From positions 1-12,645 of the forward strand of contig JACOZA010000074.1 in assembly GCA_016181565.1 (NCBI GenBank): 12,645 nucleotides of DNA. Direction: 5' to 3'. How positions within the stretch are numbered: the first letter of the stretch is position 1; every line of letters starts with the position of its first letter. Position numbers and translations under genes: made by a program. Below the pieces are notes generated by a model. That model was given only the letters and a program-made list of their open reading frames with translations, did no database searches and was not told the DNA's origin. This DNA is from Candidatus Sungiibacteriota bacterium. GTDB taxonomy: Bacteria > Patescibacteriota > Minisyncoccia > Sungbacterales > JACQCQ01. Shown piece after piece: positions 12,160 through 12,645 of this stretch.

Positions 12160-12199
12160 TGGAGTAGTAACAAGCGCCGAGAGGGAACCTCTCGGCGCT
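12160..12199 (-). terminator. Terminator of the minus-strand small gene
   Basis: AGCGCCGAGAGG at 12173-12184 pairs perfectly over 12 bases with 12188-12199 around a 3-base loop. On the minus strand it is followed by TTGTTACTACT, a modest T-rich tail. It lies 31 bases beyond the stop of the gene at 12231-12401. Confidence 0.65.
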
Positions 12200-12230
12200 G
12201 ACTGCGGGCAGGCTTGCGGGGGCTGACACC

Positions 12231-12401
12231 CTAGCTCGTCTGGCGCCTCCACTCCGCTTCGTAGGCGACCTTCGCCTCCGGGTCAGATGGCGGCTGGTAC
12301 CGCCCGCCCATGCAGATTTCCTCGATGATACCGGGAACGGGCTTTCTGCTGTCGTCGCGTGCCTTCTCCCGAGCCTGCTGAACCTCGGCTTTACTGGCCA
12401 T
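12231..12401 (-). CDS. Unrecognised 56-residue protein
   Basis: The ATG at 12401 (reading leftwards) is preceded at nine bases by GGAGGAGGTGAT, a near-perfect ribosome-binding site, and the frame ends with TAG at 12231. The product is soluble and highly charged: a helical N-terminus (ASKAEVQQAREKARDDSRKP), a central IIEEICMGGRYQPPSDPEA with a single cysteine at 30, and a helical end AYEAEWRRQ. No family is recognised. It is the only convincing minus-strand gene here. With its strong ribosome-binding site, GC-rich codons and own hairpin terminator it looks like a self-contained unit, matching the design of the 133-residue gene after gap, although the proteins are not visibly related. Confidence 0.7.
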   Translation of the reverse strand: MASKAEVQQAREKARDDSRKPVPGIIEEICMGGRYQPPSDPEAKVAYEAEWRRQTS

Positions 12402-12406
12402 AGTCA

Positions 12407-12418
12407 ATCACCTCCTCC
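12407..12418 (-). promoter_or_regulatory. Strong Shine-Dalgarno site, minus strand
   Basis: Read on the minus strand this is GGAGGAGGTGAT, nine bases (from GGAGG) before the ATG of the 56-residue gene, and identical to the site at 10449-10460. Confidence 0.85.
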
Positions 12419-12510
12419 CGTTTTTGGGATAACCTGCTAATCTGTATAACCAACATGGGGACTTATCGGTATCCTTTGCGCCCGGAATAGAATCCCACAT
12501 CGTTGTTCCA

Positions 12511-12519
12511 TGCTATAAG
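12511..12519 (+). promoter_or_regulatory. Extended -10 promoter of the Nudix gene
   Basis: TGC followed by TATAAG would start transcription near 12526. The 42-base leader opens with a small hairpin, CGCTC at 12527-12531 with GAGCG at 12535-12539. No -35 box is seen. Confidence 0.4.
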
Positions 12520-12567
12520 TTATCCCCGCTCGATGAGCGTCGAAGTACTAAAATTGAAATTCCATAA

Positions 12568-12645
12568 ATGGCGAAGGATAGAAATAAATCAGTTCCTGCT
12601 TCCTACCCAATCCTTAGAAGGGATAATGAAATTTTACTTATGCGG
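12568..12645 (+). CDS. Nudix hydrolase, N-terminal part
   Basis: Twenty-six codons from the ATG at 12568 run off the window. The product begins with a short polar stretch followed by VPASYPILRRDNEILLMR, the first beta strands of the Nudix fold, where a hydrophobic strand, a charged turn and ILLMRR-like strand usually lead into the Nudix box. The GX5EX7REUXEEXGU box itself would lie beyond the window, so catalytic residues and substrate (nucleoside diphosphate derivatives) cannot be confirmed. Another frame starting at 12533 is also open but shows no recognisable similarity. Confidence 0.6.
   Translation, partial: MAKDRNKSVPASYPILRRDNEILLMR

Noticed and set aside
1..12645. CRISPR array, tRNA, rRNA, integrase or transposase
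   Set aside because: No spaced direct repeats, cloverleaf arms or recombinase motifs were found on either strand by eye.

Overview
The window reads as a gene-dense bacterial chromosome segment, most likely from a Candidate Phyla Radiation (Patescibacteria/Parcubacteria-like) organism. This is inferred from content: a CxxC-x17-CxxC zinc protein with Gly/Arg-rich flanks, a free-standing S23-type four-helix-bundle gene, a TrpR-superfamily orphan regulator, a short-insertion prolyl-tRNA synthetase, a DUF3105 protein, compact spacing and mostly weak Shine-Dalgarno sites. TGA ends several genes, so the UGA-glycine code of Gracilibacteria/SR1 does not apply. No tRNA, rRNA, CRISPR array or transposase was seen.

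Bases 1-2288 hold the end of a BNR/Asp-box repeat protein and a ribosome-related group: frr (ribosome recycling factor), an S23-type four-helix-bundle gene bounded by a 31-base imperfect inverted repeat, and tlyA (rRNA 2'-O-methyltransferase). Bases 2290-3935 hold a TrpR-like regulator bracketed by two copies of an identical 28-base perfect palindrome, then rseP (site-2 protease). The second palindrome lies just upstream of rseP, so the regulator may control itself and the protease.

Bases 3936-5133 are rich in RNA structure. The CxxC zinc protein has a long leader with two mutually exclusive stems, one of which covers the start codon; its gene ends in a strong terminator. A membrane-anchored PsbP-like lipid-side or extracytoplasmic protein follows. 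The next gene, a FAD/NAD oxidoreductase, is preceded by a 24-base inverted copy of its own first codons.

Bases 5134-9415 form a thiol-redox group: flavin oxidoreductase, membrane-anchored DsbA-like protein (CPFC), glutaredoxin (CVYC), small thioredoxin-like protein (CPHC) overlapping a DUF3105 membrane protein by ATGA, and a thioredoxin-reductase-like flavoprotein (CSTC). Together they could carry electrons from NAD(P)H to cytosolic and surface dithiols, though no DsbB/VKOR partner is visible.

Bases 9425-12645 hold gap (glycolytic GAPDH), an unknown 133-residue gene with an unusually perfect ribosome-binding site and its own terminator, a proS gene whose anticodon-binding domain is internally deleted and frameshifted, a possible phosphatase relic, a second small strong-RBS gene on the minus strand, and the start of a Nudix hydrolase. 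Several genes have a -10 box 7-12 bases before the start codon, pointing to leaderless or nearly leaderless transcripts.
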